A stretch of 6,708 nt of DNA from Phyllobacteriaceae bacterium (GTDB lineage: Bacteria > Pseudomonadota > Alphaproteobacteria > Rhizobiales > Devosiaceae): contig JAAZLP010000419.1 of NCBI GenBank assembly GCA_012799265.1, positions 1 to 6,708 on the forward strand, written 5' to 3'. The position numbers and the translations under genes were made by a program. Within the stretch, counting starts at the first letter, position 1. The number at the start of each line of letters is the position of its first letter. The notes under the pieces are model-generated. The model was not told where the DNA came from, ran no database searches, and was given only the letters and a program-made list of their open reading frames with translations. Shown here one piece after another: positions 4,671 to 6,708 of this stretch.

Positions 4671-6656
4671 TCAGAGCGTGATCCGGTAAATGCCGAAACC
4701 GGCCTCGTCGGTCTCGCCCGTGGGCTCGATCTTGACCGCGGTGACGTCGGCAACCTTGTCGGCAGCCTTGGGACCGGTGGCGAAGAGCACCGTCGTATCG
4801 GGGAGCGGCGCGAGGGCCCAGTTGCTGTCTGCCTTGGGGTCGATGGTGCCGTTCTCGATGATGTAGCGGACGATGACGTCGCGGTTGGTATCGGGGCCGA
4901 TGAAGATGATCTTGTCCGGCCCGATGCCCGGGAAGCCGCCACCGCCACCAGCACGGTAATTGTTGGTCACCACAACGAATTGCTGCGCCGGATCAATGGG
5001 CTGGCCATTGTATTGCAGGTCGACGATGCGGCTGGCGTCTGGATTTTCGAAGGCCCCGCCATCGGCGGCATATTTCGACGGCTGGGTGAGGTCGACCTTG
5101 TAGGTGACGCCGTCCAGCACGTCATAATTGTAGGACGGGAAGGCCGGGTTGATGAGCTCGGCGTCTTTCGATCCGGGCTCGATCTGATTGAAAATGCCGG
5201 CCGAGCGCTCGAGCCAATTCTTGACGTCCTCGCCGGTGATCAGCACGGCCTGGATGGTGTTGGGATAGAGGTAGAGGTCAGCCACGTTCTTGATGGCGAC
5301 CGGGCCGACGGGAACATCGGTGTAATATTCCGGACCGCCGCGGCCACCGGCCTTGAAGGGTGCGCCGGCCGACAGGATTGGCAGGCCTTCCCATTCGGTG
5401 CCCTTCATCATCTGCTCAATGTACCAGGCCTGGGCCTGGGTCACGATCTGGATGGACGGATCGTCGGCAACGAGGGCGAAATAGGAGTGGAGCGGCGCTG
5501 CGGTCTCGCCGACGGGACGACGTATATAGTCGAGCGTTTCCTGATGTTCGGTGGCGACGGAGGCTTCGACTTCCGGGTCGGATTCGACCGTGGGGACGTT
5601 CTGGTTGTCGACGCGCTCGACAATGGGGCGGGCTTCCGATGCGTGGGATAGGACGCTCCACTTGCCGTCGGCATCGACTTCGAGGAGCAGGTCAACCAGG
5701 CCCATGTGCGAGCCCCAGAAGCCCGGCATCACGGCAGGTTTGCCGTTGAGCGTGCCGTTTTCGATATCGGCGCCCTCGACGCCTTCATAATCGGGGCCCG
5801 GGAAGACGAGGTGCTGGTGGCCCGTGAGGACAACGTCGATGCCGTCGACACCCGCAAGCTGGAGCGCAGCGTTTTCCATGAAGGGAATGTGCTCGCCTGC
5901 CTCAATGCCGGAATGGGCGAGGGCGACGACGATGTCGGCTCCTTCTTCGCGGATCTTCGGGACCCAGGCTTCAGCGGTTTCAACAATGTCGCGGACGACG
6001 ACCTTGCCGGCGAGATGGGTGGAATCCCAGGTGAGAATCTGTGGCGGCAGGAAGCCGATGACGCCGATCCTGATCGTGTGGGTGGCGCCGGAGCCGTCGG
6101 TCAGCTCCTTCTCAATGATGCGGTACGGCTCGACATAGGTGTCGTCCTCAGTCGGGTCTTCACCCAGCTCGGTGCCGCGCACGAGATTGGCCGAGACAAT
6201 GGGATGCGCAGCGCCTTCGAGCGCGCGGTCGAGGAATTCGAGGCCATAGTTGAACTCGTGATTGCCCAGTGTGCCGGCGTCATAGCCGAGGGCGTTGAGG
6301 GCAGCGATGGCGGGATGGATGTCACCCTGGTTGAGGCCTTTCTCATAGGCCATGTAGTCACCCATCGGGTTGCCTTGGATGAGATCCCCATTGTCGAACA
6401 GCACCGCATTGCCGGCTTCGGCGCGAATTTCCTCGATGATGGAGGCGGTGCGCGCCAGACCCATCGTGTCGTTGGGGGCGTCGGCATAATAGTCGTAAGG
6501 CAGGATGGCGACGTGGATATCGGTCGTCTCGATGATGCGTAGATGCGCCTGATTGGCCTGGGCCATGACCGCGAAGGGGTGCATGACGGCAATGGCGCCG
6601 ACGCTGGCCGAACCAGCGAGGAAGGCGCGCCGGGAAATGCGGGGTGCAAAGTTCAT
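4671..6656 (-). CDS. cpdB: Bifunctional 2',3'-cyclic-nucleotide 2'-phosphodiesterase / 3'-nucleotidase, Tat-exported
   Basis: CpdB hydrolyses 2',3'-cyclic nucleotides to 3'-nucleotides and then to nucleoside plus phosphate in the periplasm, for nucleotide and phosphate scavenging. The protein has 661 residues, close to the 647 of E. coli CpdB, and can be followed along that protein from end to end from memory. Residues 1-32 form a twin-arginine signal (ISRRAFLAG at 7-15, hydrophobic stretch, likely cleavage after VMA32). The N-terminal metallophosphoesterase domain has the metal ligands Asp46 and His48 (TTDIH), Asp91 (DNGDLIQG), Asn132-His133 (GNHEFNYG), His248 (LAHSG), and His280 and His282 (TGHQH). 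The C-terminal 5'-nucleotidase-type domain includes LYLYPNTIQAV, YNYDVLDGVTY and VTNNYRAGGGGGFPG. The start at 6656 is chosen because GGAG lies 6 nt upstream and it puts the RR motif near the N-terminus. In-frame ATG 6668 and GTG 6674 lack a ribosome site. Convergent with ohrR. Confidence 0.95.
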   Translation of the reverse strand: MNFAPRISRRAFLAGSASVGAIAVMHPFAVMAQANQAHLRIIETTDIHVAILPYDYYADAPNDTMGLARTASIIEEIRAEAGNAVLFDNGDLIQGNPMGDYMAYEKGLNQGDIHPAIAALNALGYDAGTLGNHEFNYGLEFLDRALEGAAHPIVSANLVRGTELGEDPTEDDTYVEPYRIIEKELTDGSGATHTIRIGVIGFLPPQILTWDSTHLAGKVVVRDIVETAEAWVPKIREEGADIVVALAHSGIEAGEHIPFMENAALQLAGVDGIDVVLTGHQHLVFPGPDYEGVEGADIENGTLNGKPAVMPGFWGSHMGLVDLLLEVDADGKWSVLSHASEARPIVERVDNQNVPTVESDPEVEASVATEHQETLDYIRRPVGETAAPLHSYFALVADDPSIQIVTQAQAWYIEQMMKGTEWEGLPILSAGAPFKAGGRGGPEYYTDVPVGPVAIKNVADLYLYPNTIQAVLITGEDVKNWLERSAGIFNQIEPGSKDAELINPAFPSYNYDVLDGVTYKVDLTQPSKYAADGGAFENPDASRIVDLQYNGQPIDPAQQFVVVTNNYRAGGGGGFPGIGPDKIIFIGPDTNRDVIVRYIIENGTIDPKADSNWALAPLPDTTVLFATGPKAADKVADVTAVKIEPTGETDEAGFGIYRITL

Positions 6657-6662
6657 GTTGGT

Positions 6663-6666
6663 CTCC
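6663..6666 (-). promoter_or_regulatory. Ribosome binding site of cpdB
   Basis: GGAG on the minus strand, 6 nt before the ATG at 6656. It overlaps the alternative ATG at 6668 and so argues for the downstream start. Confidence 0.65.
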
Positions 6667-6679
6667 ATGTACACGTCAG

Positions 6680-6705
6680 ACGCGGGGGCTGGAGCGCTCC
6701 CGCGT
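6680..6705. repeat. Inverted repeat upstream of cpdB
   Basis: ACGCGGG (6680-6686) and CCCGCGT (6699-6705) can form a 7-bp GC stem around a 12-nt loop. The loop and its edge contain the palindrome GGAGCGCTCC (6691-6700). It lies 24 nt upstream of the cpdB start at the window edge. It could be a leader hairpin, an operator, or the terminator of a gene outside the window. Nothing visible decides between these. Confidence 0.3.
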
Positions 6706-6708
6706 GTC

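Noticed and set aside
5706..6542. Long open frame of 278 codons on the plus strand opposite cpdB
   Set aside because: It is the mirror of a firmly identified gene in GC-rich DNA. Its translation shows no recognisable family and no ribosome site stands out. The same goes for the plus-strand frame at 4980-5651.
1..6708. Mobile elements, CRISPR arrays, tRNA or rRNA genes, riboswitches
   Set aside because: I looked for transposase-like proteins, terminal repeats, regularly spaced direct repeats and tRNA-like folds and saw none. All open stretches are explained by the listed genes and short regulatory spacers.

Overview
The window is a compact, GC-rich (by eye about 60%) chromosomal stretch that most resembles an alphaproteobacterium, probably of the Hyphomicrobiales. 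The clues are the form of the MotB C-terminus, the Ohr/OhrR pair and the overall codon composition. A Devosia-like genus is a guess from memory of the MotB sequence and was not tested. No mobile element, phage gene, CRISPR array, tRNA or rRNA was seen. The genes look like ordinary core or accessory housekeeping genes.

Layout. (1) Positions 1-764, plus strand: the 3' part of a flagellar motB, giving the peptidoglycan-binding OmpA-like domain. Its stop codon overlaps that of the next, convergent gene within a single TTAA. (2) Positions 3502 down to 761, minus strand: a tightly packed three-gene unit. It encodes an ABC-2 type ATPase, then a large polytopic permease (4-nt GTGA overlap), then a GNAT acetyltransferase (1-nt gap). 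(3) Positions 3603-3626: a perfect intrinsic terminator hairpin with a UUCG loop, closing the ohr transcript. (4) Positions 3648-4642: a divergent peroxide-defence pair. ohr (minus) is a thiol peroxidase for organic hydroperoxides, and ohrR (plus) is its MarR-family repressor. Between them lies a clean 17-nt inverted repeat that fits an OhrR operator. (5) Positions 4671-6656, minus strand: cpdB, a periplasmic 2',3'-cyclic nucleotide phosphodiesterase/3'-nucleotidase with a twin-arginine signal. It converges on ohrR across a GC-rich hairpin.

How the parts work together. Ohr/OhrR is a self-contained sensor-effector switch: peroxide oxidises the repressor, which releases the shared promoter region. 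The ABC unit is probably an exporter, with an acetyltransferase translationally coupled to it; the substrate cannot be read from the sequence. CpdB scavenges nucleotides and phosphate in the periplasm. These modules are neighbours without an evident joint function.

I found no convincing undescribed system. The points most worth a second look are an internal duplication in the ABC permease, an OhrR with only one cysteine, a MotB lacking the usual Asp in its GHTD motif, and the ABC-exporter/GNAT coupling. There is no gene-free stretch longer than 300 bases. The largest gap (3503-3647) holds the ohr terminator and the leader of the ABC operon.
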